A stretch of 64,000 bases of DNA from Ponticoccus alexandrii (GCF_016806125.1 NZ_CP047166.1:3286001-3350000); one strand, 5' to 3'; shown: positions 44,599 through 53,574, counted from the stretch's first letter. The notes: generated by a model not told the origin, from the letters alone. Made by a program: numbers and translations.

Positions 44599-45711
44599 TT
44601 ATTGTGCCAGCCAGGCCTGGAACTTCGCGTCGATGTCGTCGCGGTAGTCGGCCCAGAACTCGTAGTTATACAGGAACGTGTTCTCGGCGTTGGCCGGGTC
44701 GGTCGGCATGTGCGGCGCCATGTCGATGCCAAGCTCTGCGTGCTGACCGACGAGCGGGGCCGAAGACGCACGCGCCGGGCCGTAGCTGATGTACTTGGCC
44801 TGATCGGCAAGACGCTGGGTGTCGGTAGCAAAGCGCAGGAAGTCCTTCACGCGTGCCAGACGCTCTTCGGGCAGACCGGCGGGAATGATCCAGCCGTCCA
44901 GGTCGAAGACCTGCGCGTCCCACATCATCGCGACCGGCTGGTCTTGCTCTTCGATCACGCTGAACAGGCGACCGTTGTAGGTCGAACCCATGAAGATCTC
45001 GCCATCGGCCAGAAGCTGCGGCGTGTCCGCACCTGCGGACCACCAGATCACCTCGTCCTTGATGGTGCCGAGCTTCGCAAGCGCCTGGTCCTGGCCCTCG
45101 GACGTCTCGAGCACGTCGTAGACCTCGTCCTTGGCCACGCCGTCACAGAGCAGCGCCCATTCCATGTTGTTGATCGGGCGCTTTTCCAGCGAACGCTTGC
45201 CCGGGTAGGTTTCCAGGTCGAAGACGTCGCAGATGTCGTTCGGAGCCTCAACGCCCTCGGGCACCATGTCGGTGCGATAGCCGAAGGTGGTCGAGTAGAC
45301 GATCTGCGGGATGTAGCAGTCCGACACGATCAGGTCGCCGAAGTCGTCCGACGCCTTGGAGCCGTCGTCGCCATCGGCAAGCAGCTCATCCGGGTCGTAT
45401 TCCATCGCCAGACCCTCGTCGCAGAGGCGGATGGCGTCAGAGGCCACCACGTCCACGAGATCCCAGGTCACGTTGCCGGCCTCGTTCATGGCGCGCAGCT
45501 TGGCCACGGCCTCGTTCGAGCTTTCGTCCCATGCGACGCTCACCTCGGGGTGCATCTCAAGGTAGGGTTCCACATAGGCGTTCTGCTGCGAGGACTGGTA
45601 AGCCCCACCCCAGCTGACCAACGTCATCTCGTTGGACATCTCCTGCGCCTGCGCGGATGCGGCGGCGAGGGTCAGGGCCGAGGTTGTCAGCAAAGTCGTT
45701 GTCAGTTTCAT
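44599..45711 (-). CDS. ABC transporter substrate-binding protein, PotD-like (second copy)
   Basis: Periplasmic binding protein of the polyamine (PotD/PotF) class, 370 residues with signal MKLTTTLLTTSALTLAAASAQAQ, quoted as MKLTTTLLTTSALTLAAASA. The mature part has MTLVSWGGAYQSSQQNAY, typical of this class, DESSNEAVAKLRAM, and C-terminal LVGQHAELGIDMAPHMPT. It is a clear paralogue of the adjacent copy at 45836-46948, equal in length and aligned along the whole protein with frequent substitutions. Ligand unknown; the two copies may bind different amines. Confidence 0.9.
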   Translation of the reverse strand: MKLTTTLLTTSALTLAAASAQAQEMSNEMTLVSWGGAYQSSQQNAYVEPYLEMHPEVSVAWDESSNEAVAKLRAMNEAGNVTWDLVDVVASDAIRLCDEGLAMEYDPDELLADGDDGSKASDDFGDLIVSDCYIPQIVYSTTFGYRTDMVPEGVEAPNDICDVFDLETYPGKRSLEKRPINNMEWALLCDGVAKDEVYDVLETSEGQDQALAKLGTIKDEVIWWSAGADTPQLLADGEIFMGSTYNGRLFSVIEEQDQPVAMMWDAQVFDLDGWIIPAGLPEERLARVKDFLRFATDTQRLADQAKYISYGPARASSAPLVGQHAELGIDMAPHMPTDPANAENTFLYNYEFWADYRDDIDAKFQAWLAQ

Positions 45712-45792
45712 TCTTGTCTCCCTTGTTATCCCGATATGTGCGCGGAGGCCGGGTCACGGGTCTCATTTGCCCGCCCTCTCGGATGAAAGGGC

Positions 45793-45817
45793 ACAGGGCG
45801 GAATGATCCCGCCCTGT
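45793..45817 (-). other. Intercistronic hairpin between the two binding-protein genes
   Basis: ACAGGGCGG (45793-45801) pairs with CCGCCCTGT (45809-45817). It lies 19 bases after the first binding-protein stop, no T run; likely processing or stabilising hairpin. Confidence 0.55.
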
Positions 45818-45835
45818 CCGCATGCGAAATGGGTC

Positions 45836-46948
45836 TTACTTGACCAGCCACGACTGGAATTTCGCTTCCACGTCGTCCTGGTTGTCAGCCCACCATTCGA
45901 TATTGTTCACCAGAAAGTTCTTCTGGTTCTCAGGGTTCGTCGGCATATGCGGCCCCATCTCGATCCCCAGCTCTTCATGCGTCGAGACCAGCGGCTGCGA
46001 GGATGCACGGGCCGGGCCGTAGCTGATGTATTTGGCCTGATCCGCCAGACGCTGGGTGTCGGTGGCGAACTTCACGAAGTCCAGCACCCGCGCAAGGCGA
46101 TCCTCAGGCAGGCCGGCGGGGATCACCCAGCCGTCGAAGTCGAAGACCTGCCAGTCCCACAGCATCGCAACCGGCTGATCCTGTTCGACGATGACAGAGA
46201 ACAGGCGACCGTTGTAGGTCGAGCCCATCACGACCTCGCCGTCGGCCAGAAGCTGCGGCGTGTCGGCGCCGGCGGACCACCAGATAACCTGATCCTTGAT
46301 CGTTTCAAGCTTGGCCAGCGCGCGGTCGACGCCGCCGTCCTCGTCGAGCACGTCGTACAGATCTTCCTGCGCGACACCGTCACACAGCAGCGCCCATTCG
46401 AGGTTCTTCTTGGGGCGCTTTTCAAGGCTGCGCTTGCCCGGGAACTTCTCGAGATCGAAGAGCGCGCAGAGGTCGCCCGGCGTCTCGCCGTTCCACTCGG
46501 CCACGTCGGTGCGGTAGCCGAAGGTGGTCGAAAAGACGATCTGCGGGATGAAGCAGTCGTTGATCAGGGTCGGGCCGAAGTCGTCCTCGACGCTCTCGCC
46601 GCCGTCGCCGGGGGCCAGCATTTCGTCGAAGTCGATCTCCATCGCGAGGCCCTCGTCGCACAGACGCTGGCTGTCCGGGCCTTCCGCATCGACGAGGTCC
46701 CATGTGATGTTGCCGGCCTCGGCCTGTGCGCGCAGCTTGGCCACGGCCTCGTTAGAGCTTTCGTCCCAGGTGATCGAAACCCCCGGGTTGGCTTCCATGT
46801 AGGGCTCGGCATAGGCCTTGATCTGGCTGTTCTGGTAAGCCCCGCCCCAGCTGACGATCGTCATCTCGTTCGCCATGTCCTGCGCAGCGACCGCCCCCGC
46901 CGCGAGCGACAGGCAGGTTGTGGCCAGAAGCGTCTTGTGAAGTGTCAT
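45836..46948 (-). CDS. ABC transporter substrate-binding protein, PotD-like (first copy)
   Basis: 370-residue periplasmic binding protein with a signal peptide (MTLHKTLLATTCLSLAAGAV, cleaved near VAAQ). Mature part: MTIVSWGGAYQNSQIKAY, DESSNEAVAKLRAQ and GSTYNGRLFSVIVEQDQPVA. Shares its full layout with the adjacent downstream copy. The start ATG 46948 follows GGAGACAC. It lies between the ATPase gene and the second copy, so the transporter has two alternative periplasmic receptors. Confidence 0.9.
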   Translation of the reverse strand: MTLHKTLLATTCLSLAAGAVAAQDMANEMTIVSWGGAYQNSQIKAYAEPYMEANPGVSITWDESSNEAVAKLRAQAEAGNITWDLVDAEGPDSQRLCDEGLAMEIDFDEMLAPGDGGESVEDDFGPTLINDCFIPQIVFSTTFGYRTDVAEWNGETPGDLCALFDLEKFPGKRSLEKRPKKNLEWALLCDGVAQEDLYDVLDEDGGVDRALAKLETIKDQVIWWSAGADTPQLLADGEVVMGSTYNGRLFSVIVEQDQPVAMLWDWQVFDFDGWVIPAGLPEDRLARVLDFVKFATDTQRLADQAKYISYGPARASSQPLVSTHEELGIEMGPHMPTNPENQKNFLVNNIEWWADNQDDVEAKFQSWLVK

Positions 46949-47075
46949 GCGTGTGTCTCCCTGATGAACACTTGCTTGTTGCCGGGCCCGGATTGACGGT
47001 CCGGTCCGGATCTTCTGGCCGCCCGCGCCATGCGGGCCGACGGCGGCATCCCTGTCCGGCATGACGCCGAGCGGA

Positions 47076-48179
47076 TCACTTCGCGTCCAGCGCGCGGCAA
47101 TCTTCGGGCAGCCAGCCGATCTCGATCTGGGTGCCCGGCTTGAGGCGGACCTGATCGGGCGCGTTCCGGGTCTTGACCACGAAGTTGTCGTTGCCCGCGA
47201 CACGCAGGCGGGTGCGGAAGATGTCACCCATGTAGATGAATTCGAGCACATCCGCCTTCAGCGTGAACGCGCCGTCCTTCATGCGATCCTTGTTGAACTC
47301 GACACGCTCGGGGCGGATCGAGACCTTGGTCCGCTCGCCCGGCTCGCTGACGTTGACCGGCTTGGCCTCGATCACCTGCCCATCGTCCAGCTTGACGGTG
47401 CAGGTCTCGCCCCGCACCTCCTGGACGACGCCTTCCAACGTGTTGTTCTCGCCGATGAACTGCGCGACGAAGCTGTTCTGCGGCGCCTCGTACAGCTCGT
47501 CCGGGGGCGCAAGCTGCTGGATGCGGCCATCGTCGAAGACCGCCACGCGGTCGGACATGGTCAGCGCCTCGGTCTGGTCATGGGTCACGTAGACCGTGGT
47601 GATCCCGAGGCTGTGCGCAAGGTTGGTGATCTCGAACTGCATGTGCTCGCGCAGCTGCTTGTCGAGCGCGCCAAGCGGTTCGTCCATCAGCACCAGCTCG
47701 GGCTCGAAGACCAGCGCGCGGGCCAGTGCGATCCGCTGCTGCTGACCGCCCGAAAGCTGCGCCGGGCGGCGACCGCCGAAGGCGCCCATCTGGACCATGT
47801 CCAACGCCCGCTTGACCTTGGCCTCGCGGTCGGACTTGCCCATCTTGCGCACTTCCAGCGGGAAGGACAGGTTTTCGGCCACGGTCATGTGCGGGAACAG
47901 TGCGTAGTTCTGGAACACCATACCGATGCCGCGCTTGTGCGGCGGGATGTTGTTGATCGACACGCCGTCCAGCTTGATCTCGCCGTAAGTAGCGGTCTCG
48001 AAGCCCGCCAGCATCATCAGGCAGGTGGTCTTGCCCGACCCGGACGGTCCCAACATCGTCAGGAATTCGCCTTTCGGCATGGTGAGGTTGAGATCCTTGA
48101 CGACGAGCGTTTCACCGTCATAGCTCTTCTGCACGCGTTCGAATGCGACGAATGCATCGCCGCTGTTCCCATCAGCCAA
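47076..48179 (-). CDS. ABC transporter ATP-binding protein, PotA-like
   Basis: ATPase of the importer, 367 residues. Walker A GPSGSGKTTCL at about 43-53, Q-loop VFQNYALFPHMT, signature LSGGQQQRIALARAL, Walker B LVLMDEPLGALD, H-loop THDQTEAL. The C-terminal TOBE-type region (about 240-360) includes VSIRPERVEF. The start appears to be TTG 48179 (rarely used), preceded by GGGGAG 6 bases upstream; the next in-frame ATG would remove about 35 residues, including part of strand 1. First gene of the operon and divergent from argE. Confidence 0.92.
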   Translation of the reverse strand: MADGNSGDAFVAFERVQKSYDGETLVVKDLNLTMPKGEFLTMLGPSGSGKTTCLMMLAGFETATYGEIKLDGVSINNIPPHKRGIGMVFQNYALFPHMTVAENLSFPLEVRKMGKSDREAKVKRALDMVQMGAFGGRRPAQLSGGQQQRIALARALVFEPELVLMDEPLGALDKQLREHMQFEITNLAHSLGITTVYVTHDQTEALTMSDRVAVFDDGRIQQLAPPDELYEAPQNSFVAQFIGENNTLEGVVQEVRGETCTVKLDDGQVIEAKPVNVSEPGERTKVSIRPERVEFNKDRMKDGAFTLKADVLEFIYMGDIFRTRLRVAGNDNFVVKTRNAPDQVRLKPGTQIEIGWLPEDCRALDAK

Positions 48180-48536
48180 AGCAGGCTCCCCGTGTTATGG
48201 TTCCGCGGATTTTTTCCGCTGTCTTGTCCTCATACTAAAGCGGCTGAGGCCTCTACATGCAAGCATCTCGCCCCTCGCCGCATAATCACCCGGCAAATCC
48301 GGCACATTCGGTCACAAAAGCGGCATGAGGCAGGACAAATGATCAGATTACACCGTCATTTCAGGCACTCTGCCTTCCAGGGTCGGCGCTGTTTGCGGCA
48401 ACAGAGGGGCTGGAACTGCCCGGACAGAGACTCACCCCGAAGGCTCAGTCCCACCAGATTGCGCCGCCAAGTCTTTGAATTTCATGCCCGGAGCAGCTAA
48501 TCTTCCCCGCAGACCGCGACACCCGACAGGATCCGC
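48180..48536. promoter_or_regulatory. Divergent region between potA-like gene and argE
   Basis: 357 bases without a gene. Only weak signals: TTGACA/TATAAT-type pairs are not convincing, and a relatively AT-rich stretch lies at 48320-48370. It probably holds both promoters and any nitrogen/polyamine operator, but no repeat of note was found. Confidence 0.3.
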
Positions 48537-49697
48537 ATGACCCTTCTTGCCCAGACCGAACGCATCCTCGGCGACCTGATCGCCTTTCCGACCGTTTCGG
48601 CGGACAGCAATCTTGCCATGATGGACTACATGGCCGCCTGGCTCGAAGGGCTGGGCGCCCGCGTCGACCTGTTCCGCGACGAAAGCGGAACCAAGGCCAA
48701 CCTCTTCGCCACGCTCGGCCCCGAGGGCGACGGTGGCATCGTGCTGTCGGGGCATTCCGACGTGGTGCCGGTGGCGGATCAGGACTGGAGCCGCCCGCCC
48801 TTCGAGATGACCGAGGAGGGCGGCCTGCTGTACGGGCGCGGCACCTGCGACATGAAGGGATTCATCGCCGCGACGCTGGCCATGGCCCCGCATTATGCTT
48901 CGCAGACCCTGCGCCGCCCGCTGCATTTCTGTTTCACCCATGACGAAGAGGTCGGCTGCCTCGGCGCCCGCGCTCTGGTGCCCGAACTGCAGGCGCGCGG
49001 CATCCGGCCCGCCATTGCCATCATCGGCGAGCCGACAGAGATGCGCATCATCGAGGGCCACAAGGGCTGCTGCGAATACACCGTGCGGTTCACCGGGCTG
49101 GAAGGCCACGGTTCGGCCCCCGACCACGGCGTCAACGCGGTCAACTATGCCGTGCGCTACGTCGCCCGCCTGCTGGAACTGGCCGAAGCGTTGAAGGCCC
49201 GCGCGCCCGCCGGGTCACGCTTCGACCCGCCGTGGACGACGGTCAATGTCGGGCGCCTGTCCGGGGGCGTGGCGCATAACGTGATTCCCGGCAAGGCCGA
49301 GATCGAGTGGGAGATGCGGCCCGTCTCGTGGTCAGACGCGGATTTCGTCAAGGAGGCGGTCGCGCGGCTGATCGAAGAGGACCTGCTGCCGGCGATGCGC
49401 GCGATCTCTCCCGCGGCCTCGATCACCACCGAAGTGATCGGCGAGGTCGTCGGACTCGACCCGATGGACGACAACGCCGCGCGCGATCTGGTGCGGCGCC
49501 TGACCGGGCAGAACGCCTGCGAGGTCGTGCCTTTCGGCACCGAGGCGGGGCTGTTTCAGGGCATGGGGATGAGCGTGGTGGTCTGCGGCCCCGGCGCAAT
49601 CGCGCAGGCTCACAAGCCGGACGAATTCGTCTCACGCGATCAGATGGCGCAATGCCTCGATATGTTGCAGGGGCTGGGCCGGACGCTGGGCGCCTGA
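48537..49697 (+). CDS. argE: Acetylornithine deacetylase (M20 peptidase family)
   Basis: Zinc-dependent M20 amidohydrolase removing acetyl from N-acetylornithine in arginine synthesis. The 386-residue protein has the metal-site motifs LSGHSDVVPVADQDW, YGRGTCDMKGF (bridging Asp) and FTHDEEVGCLGA (catalytic Glu-Glu), and later HKPDEFVSRDQM with the last His. Start ATG 48537, AGGATC upstream. It is divergent from a polyamine-type importer, so a role in amine/ornithine catabolism is possible instead of anabolism; M20 proteins can be misassigned. Confidence 0.88.
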   Translation: MTLLAQTERILGDLIAFPTVSADSNLAMMDYMAAWLEGLGARVDLFRDESGTKANLFATLGPEGDGGIVLSGHSDVVPVADQDWSRPPFEMTEEGGLLYGRGTCDMKGFIAATLAMAPHYASQTLRRPLHFCFTHDEEVGCLGARALVPELQARGIRPAIAIIGEPTEMRIIEGHKGCCEYTVRFTGLEGHGSAPDHGVNAVNYAVRYVARLLELAEALKARAPAGSRFDPPWTTVNVGRLSGGVAHNVIPGKAEIEWEMRPVSWSDADFVKEAVARLIEEDLLPAMRAISPAASITTEVIGEVVGLDPMDDNAARDLVRRLTGQNACEVVPFGTEAGLFQGMGMSVVVCGPGAIAQAHKPDEFVSRDQMAQCLDMLQGLGRTLGA

Positions 49698-49710
49698 GAA
49701 GGCCGCGCGG

Positions 49711-49766
49711 CGGGCTGACGGGCGGGGCGATGTGGCGCAGGCCACGAGCGCCCGACCGTCAGCCCG
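49711..49766 (+). repeat. Hairpin repeat family B, copy 3
   Basis: Left block GGGCGGGGCGAT at 49720-49731 (sharing its first bases with the outer stem) and right block GAGCG (49746-49750) flank the inner stem GTGGC / GCCAC, loop GCAG. The outer stem is perfect: CGGGCTGACGG (49711-49721) with CCGTCAGCCCG (49756-49766). The outer stem overlaps the stop codon of the L,D-transpeptidase gene (49759-49761). Confidence 0.82.
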
Positions 49767-50274
49767 CGAAGGCCTCCGGCACGACCAGCCGCGTGCCGGG
49801 GCCGATCTGCCCGACCAGCCAGCGCAGATGATGCGGCGCGAAGGCGATGCAGCCCTCGGTCTCGAATCCCGGACGGCGCCAGCGGTGCAGGAAGATGGCA
49901 GAGCCGCGCCCCGGCTCTGCCTCGGGCCAGTTCCAGTCGGTCAGCAGCACGAGGTCATAAAGCGGGTCGCCCCGCCGCAGGCGCTCGTGGCTGGGCGCGT
50001 AGGGCGCCCGCACCAGCTGGTTGTAGGCCGGGTCCTTAGGGTCGTCCGACCACAGGTCGCCGGGCCGGATCGGCAGCGCCCACCATGCCGGTTTCGCCAT
50101 GCGGTCGGGGCGGTAGAGCATCGCGGTGATGTGGTGCACACCCGCGGGCGTCGCGCCGTCACCCTCGCGCTTGTCGGTGCGGATGCCGCCCCGCCCCACG
50201 GTGCAGGGCAGGAGGTGGCCGCCAAAGCGCAGCCCGGTGCGCGTCAGGATCAGGTCTTCGGGGCCATAGCTCAC
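49759..50274 (-). CDS. L,D-transpeptidase-family (YkuD-like) protein
   Basis: A 171-residue protein resembling the YkuD family without a signal peptide. The N-terminal [21 protein letters not shown] matches the G-K-x-G...D-x-x-T-P-x-G pattern (quoted part: [13 protein letters not shown]), and [20 protein letters not shown] carries the catalytic Cys in EGC, with the His upstream. Cytoplasmic without export, or with a partner; the reaction in vivo is not clear. Start GTG 50274 overlaps the upstream gene's stop (GTGA). Confidence 0.85.
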   Translation of the reverse strand: MSYGPEDLILTRTGLRFGGHLLPCTVGRGGIRTDKREGDGATPAGVHHITAMLYRPDRMAKPAWWALPIRPGDLWSDDPKDPAYNQLVRAPYAPSHERLRRGDPLYDLVLLTDWNWPEAEPGRGSAIFLHRWRRPGFETEGCIAFAPHHLRWLVGQIGPGTRLVVPEAFAG

Positions 50275-51272
50275 GCCGGGACGGCCTCGCCACAGCCTTG
50301 AAACACCTCTGCCGCGATCTCGAAGCTGCGCAGCCGCGCCGCGTGATCGTGGATCTGGCCCGTCAGTATCACCTCGTCCGGCTGGTGCGTCTCGATCAGC
50401 CGCCCGATCTGTTCGCGCACCTGCGCGGGCTTACCCACGGCGCTGATCCTGAGCGCCTCGTTGAGCGCGGGCATCGCGCCCGCCGGCACCACCGAGGCCA
50501 GATCGTCCACCGGCGCGGGCAGCTTGCCCGGCTTGCCGGTGCGCAGCCGGTAGAAGGCCTGCTGCATGGTCGTGCGCAGGCGGTGCGCCTCGGCCTCGGT
50601 ATCGGCGGCGAAGACGTTGATGGCGAGCATCGCATGCGGCTTCGACAGCGTCTCGGAGGGGCGGAAATGGCGGCGGTAGACCTCGAGCGCCTGCTCCAGC
50701 GCGGCGGGGGCGAAATGCGAGGCAAAGGCATAGGGCAGCCCCAGCGCCGCCGCCACCTGCGCCCCATAAAGCGAAGACCCCAAAACCCAAAGCGGCACCT
50801 CCGTCCCCTCGCCCGGCAGCGCGCGCACGGCGCGGTTCGGCTGCGCGGGACCGAAGAGGTCGCGCAGCTCGGCCACCTCGTTGGGGAAGTTCTCGGCCCG
50901 CTCGTGATGCACGCCAAGCGCCCGCATCACCGCGTGATCGCCGCCCGGCGCGCGGCCAAGCCCAAGGTCGATGCGCCCCGGATACAGCGTCGCCAGCGTG
51001 CCGAAGGCCTCGGCCACGGCCAGCGGCGCGTGGTTCGGCAGCATGATCCCGCCCGCGCCAACGCGCATCGTCCGCGTCAGCCCGGCCACGTGGCCGATCA
51101 GCACCGCCGTCGCCGCCGAGGCGATACCGGGCATGTTGTGATGTTCCGCCAGCCAGTAGCGGTGATAGCCCCAGCGCTCGGCATGGACGGCAAGGTCCCC
51201 GGTGTTCTTCAGGGCCTGCGCGGCGTCGTGCCCCTCGGGGACCGGTGCCAGATCGAGCAGCGAATAATGCAT
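50271..51272 (-). CDS. Luciferase-like (LLM class) flavin-dependent oxidoreductase
   Basis: A 333-residue bacterial-luciferase-type monooxygenase or FMN/F420-dependent oxidoreductase: [53 protein letters not shown] and [17 protein letters not shown], all typical of YhbW-like proteins. The substrate is unknown. Start ATG 51272 with AGGAGAG upstream. Overlaps the L,D-transpeptidase gene downstream. Confidence 0.9.
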   Translation of the reverse strand: MHYSLLDLAPVPEGHDAAQALKNTGDLAVHAERWGYHRYWLAEHHNMPGIASAATAVLIGHVAGLTRTMRVGAGGIMLPNHAPLAVAEAFGTLATLYPGRIDLGLGRAPGGDHAVMRALGVHHERAENFPNEVAELRDLFGPAQPNRAVRALPGEGTEVPLWVLGSSLYGAQVAAALGLPYAFASHFAPAALEQALEVYRRHFRPSETLSKPHAMLAINVFAADTEAEAHRLRTTMQQAFYRLRTGKPGKLPAPVDDLASVVPAGAMPALNEALRISAVGKPAQVREQIGRLIETHQPDEVILTGQIHDHAARLRSFEIAAEVFQGCGEAVPA

Positions 51273-51354
51273 GGCGGCTCTCCTTTCGACCTCTTATCTA
51301 TGCGCGCCACGGCCCTGTGCAACGGGAGGGCTGGTCTGCGTCCGGCGACGGTGA

Positions 51355-51394
51355 GGGGGCGTCATGCCACAGGCATGCTTTCAGCATGACCCCC
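51355..51394. other. REP-like hairpin upstream of the LLM gene
   Basis: GGGGGCGTCATGC (51355-51367) pairs with GCATGACCCCC (51384-51394). No T run; lies beside family A copy 9 in the 175-base gap. Confidence 0.5.
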
Positions 51395-51407
51395 GCTGCT
51401 TGCGCAG

Positions 51408-51436
51408 CCCCCCGAGGTATTTTTGGACCAAAGAAG
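51408..51436 (-). repeat. Intergenic repeat family A, copy 9
   Basis: On the minus strand CTTCTTTGGTCC, then AAAAATACCTCGGGGGG, 12 bases beyond the ribA stop. Confidence 0.72.
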
Positions 51437-51447
51437 CGCAGGTGTGC

Positions 51448-52530
51448 TTATAGGAGGTGACCGGACTTGGCGGCCTTGACCGCAAGGTAGCGCGCGTTCT
51501 GCGGCGTTTCCCCGACCTTAAGCGGCACACGTTCGGCCACGGCGATGCCCGAACGCTCCATCATGGCGATCTTGGCAGGGTTGTTGGTCAACAGACGCAC
51601 CGAAGAAAAGCCGAGCGCCTGAAGCATCTGCGCGCCAAGACGGAAATCGCGCTCGTCGTCCTCGAAGCCCAGCCGATGGTTGGCCTCGACCGTGTCGAAA
51701 CCCTGATCCTGAAGCGCATAAGCGCGCATCTTGTTGGCCAGCCCGATGCCGCGCCCCTCTTGTTGCAGGTACAAAAGCACGCCCGCCCCCTCTTGCCCCA
51801 TCTGCGCCAGCGCGGCGTTCAGCTGCGGCCCGCAATCGCATTTCAGCGATCCCAGCAGGTCGCCGGTGAAGCAGGCCGAATGCAGCCGCGCCAGCACCGG
51901 GGCGGCGCGATCCGGGCGCCCGATTTCGATGGCGTAATGCTCTTCCGACCCGTCCTCGGGGCGCCAGATGTGCAGCCGGGCGTTCTCTGCCGCGCGCAGC
52001 GGCACGCGGGCGGCGATGACATGGCCCAGATGCGGCAAGGCCTCCATGATGCCTGCGGCCTCCTCCGCCGGAATCCGGACCAGCCCGTCCAGAGCGCTGA
52101 GGCCCGGCACCACCGGCACCGCCAGCGCGGCGGGCAGAAGCCGCGCCGCCTTGCACAGGCGCACCGCCAACCGCTGCAACCCGGCAGAGCCACCGCGCCG
52201 CGTTTCCAGCGGGCCTTTCATCGGACGATCCATGTCGTTCGCCGGGTCCGCCACATCGGTCAACCAGTCCAGCCCTGAGCCGTCGGGCACCACCACCCGC
52301 GCCACGTCGCCGTAATAGGCCCGCGCTTTCAGCGTCTCGGCCCGGCGCGCCGTCAGCACCAGGTCCGGTGTTCCCAGCGCCCGCAGCGCCTCGAGCCGCT
52401 CGGCGCCCAACGTTTCCACCGCGGCGAAGACGACCGCGCCCTCGGCATCCTCCAGCATCACCGGGACACCCATGCGCAGATCGCCGCGCGCCCGCGCCAG
52501 CACCTCGTTCAGATCCGGTCCAAGGGCCAT
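51448..52530 (-). CDS. ribA: GTP cyclohydrolase II-family protein
   Basis: Riboflavin-pathway enzyme that opens GTP. The 360-residue protein has an N-terminal domain of about 165 residues with no clear RibB motifs and a C-terminal GTP cyclohydrolase II domain: [18 protein letters not shown], with the three zinc Cys, and [20 protein letters not shown]. The N-terminal part resembles the degenerate DHBP-synthase-like extension in some alphaproteobacterial RibA proteins. Start ATG 52530 with AGGAGG 4 bases upstream. Stop is near a family A repeat. Confidence 0.9.
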   Translation of the reverse strand: MALGPDLNEVLARARGDLRMGVPVMLEDAEGAVVFAAVETLGAERLEALRALGTPDLVLTARRAETLKARAYYGDVARVVVPDGSGLDWLTDVADPANDMDRPMKGPLETRRGGSAGLQRLAVRLCKAARLLPAALAVPVVPGLSALDGLVRIPAEEAAGIMEALPHLGHVIAARVPLRAAENARLHIWRPEDGSEEHYAIEIGRPDRAAPVLARLHSACFTGDLLGSLKCDCGPQLNAALAQMGQEGAGVLLYLQQEGRGIGLANKMRAYALQDQGFDTVEANHRLGFEDDERDFRLGAQMLQALGFSSVRLLTNNPAKIAMMERSGIAVAERVPLKVGETPQNARYLAVKAAKSGHLL

Positions 52531-52675
52531 GACGCCTCCTGACCCGCGCCAGACGCGCGGTTCCTGTAACATTCGCGCGATACGGACACGTCCGCGTGAT
52601 CGCTTGCAGCAATACTTGCCGGGCCTCCGTCATGTCCACATCTCACGGAAAAGGCAACACGACGGAGGCTCCGCC

Positions 52676-53362
52676 ATGGCGCAACTGAGAAACATCCTGC
52701 TGGTCGACGACGACGAGGACCTGCGCGAGGCGCTGGCCGAACAGCTTGTCATGACTGAGGATTTCGAGGTCTTCGAGGCCGACAGCGGCGCAACCGCCAT
52801 GGCCCGCGCCAAGGAGCAGGTCTATGACCTGATCATCCTCGATGTCGGGCTGCCCGACACCGACGGGCGCGAGCTGTGCCGCCTGATGCGCAAGCAGAGC
52901 ATCAAGTCGCCGATCCTGATGCTGACCGGCCACGACAGCGACGCCGACACGATTCTCGGCCTCGACGCGGGCGCCAACGACTACGTGACCAAGCCCTTCC
53001 GCTTCCCGGTCCTGCTGGCCCGTATCCGCGCCCAGCTGCGCCAGCACGAACAGTCCGAGGATGCGGTCTTCAACGTCGGCCCCTACACCTTCAAGCCCGC
53101 CATGAAGATGCTGGAAACCGAAGACAACAAAAAGATCCGCCTGACCGAGAAAGAGACGAACATCCTGAAGTTCCTCTACCGTTCGGCGGAGGGCGTGGTT
53201 CCGCGCGACACGCTGCTGCACGAGGTCTGGGGCTACAACGCGGGCGTCACCACCCATACGCTGGAGACGCATATCTACCGCCTGCGCCAGAAAATCGAGC
53301 CCGAACCCTCGAACGCACGGCTTCTGGTGACCGAATCAGGCGGCTATCGGCTGGTTTCTTGA
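52676..53362 (+). CDS. OmpR-family response regulator (CenR-like)
   Basis: A 228-residue two-component regulator. Receiver: Asp-Asp in ILLVDDDEDLRE, phospho-Asp in LIILDVGLPDTDGRE at about 57, Lys in YVTKPFRFPVLLARI. DNA-binding domain: LTEKETNILKFLYRSAEGVV, then EVWGYNAGVTTHTLETHIYR (wing and recognition helix, quoted up to 20 residues). The closely spaced TLETHIYRLRQKIEPEPSNA resembles CenR/OtpR of alphaproteobacteria, an essential envelope regulator, but this identification is tentative. Start ATG 52676 with GGAGG. Divergent from ribA; no kinase gene adjoins. Confidence 0.8.
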   Translation: MAQLRNILLVDDDEDLREALAEQLVMTEDFEVFEADSGATAMARAKEQVYDLIILDVGLPDTDGRELCRLMRKQSIKSPILMLTGHDSDADTILGLDAGANDYVTKPFRFPVLLARIRAQLRQHEQSEDAVFNVGPYTFKPAMKMLETEDNKKIRLTEKETNILKFLYRSAEGVVPRDTLLHEVWGYNAGVTTHTLETHIYRLRQKIEPEPSNARLLVTESGGYRLVS

Positions 53363-53526
53363 CAGATCAATCCAAAGGTGCGCAAATTTGTGAAATGCAA
53401 TCCACGCGGGAACAGCGGCCAGACCCAAGCCAAATGTCGCAGAGATTTTTGGCAGCGCGCAATGTAGTATGAAACAGTCATCTTCAGGATGATCCACGGA
53501 ATCCCGTCGCATATGCGGGTCATCAT
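53344..53526 (-). CDS. Possible small hydrophobic protein antisense to the region after the response regulator
   Basis: A 60-residue frame starting MMTRICDGIPWIILKMTVSY behind a near-perfect ribosome site (AGGGAGGTGCAT directly before the double ATG). It overlaps the response regulator's 3' end by 19 bases convergently. The first 25 codons are plausible for this genome, the rest are not, so it may be a small membrane peptide or an accident of the sRNA-like structure on the other strand. No homologue recognised. Confidence 0.3.
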   Translation of the reverse strand: MMTRICDGIPWIILKMTVSYYIARCQKSLRHLAWVWPLFPRGLHFTNLRTFGLICQETSR

Positions 53527-53574
53527 ATGCACCTCCCTGTTGGACCTGGCCGGGCATCTTGCCCGGCCTTTTTT
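53475..53574 (+). ncRNA. Candidate small RNA ending in a strong terminator
   Basis: The plus strand has a run of foldable segments: TCATC / GATGA at 53478-53492, CCCG / CGGG around CGCATATG at 53505-53520, an unpaired GCACCTCCCTGTTGG (53529-53543, complementary to ribosome-binding sites), then the intrinsic terminator 53548-53574. It is about 100 bases long. No promoter was identified with confidence, and the same DNA could be the 3' UTR of the response regulator. Confidence 0.35.
53548..53574 (+). terminator. Intrinsic terminator
   Basis: GGCCGGGC (53548-53555) pairs with GCCCGGCC (53561-53568) around ATCTT, followed by TTTTTT. It lies 186 bases after the response-regulator stop, unusually far, which is why a separate small transcript is suspected. 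Confidence 0.92.
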
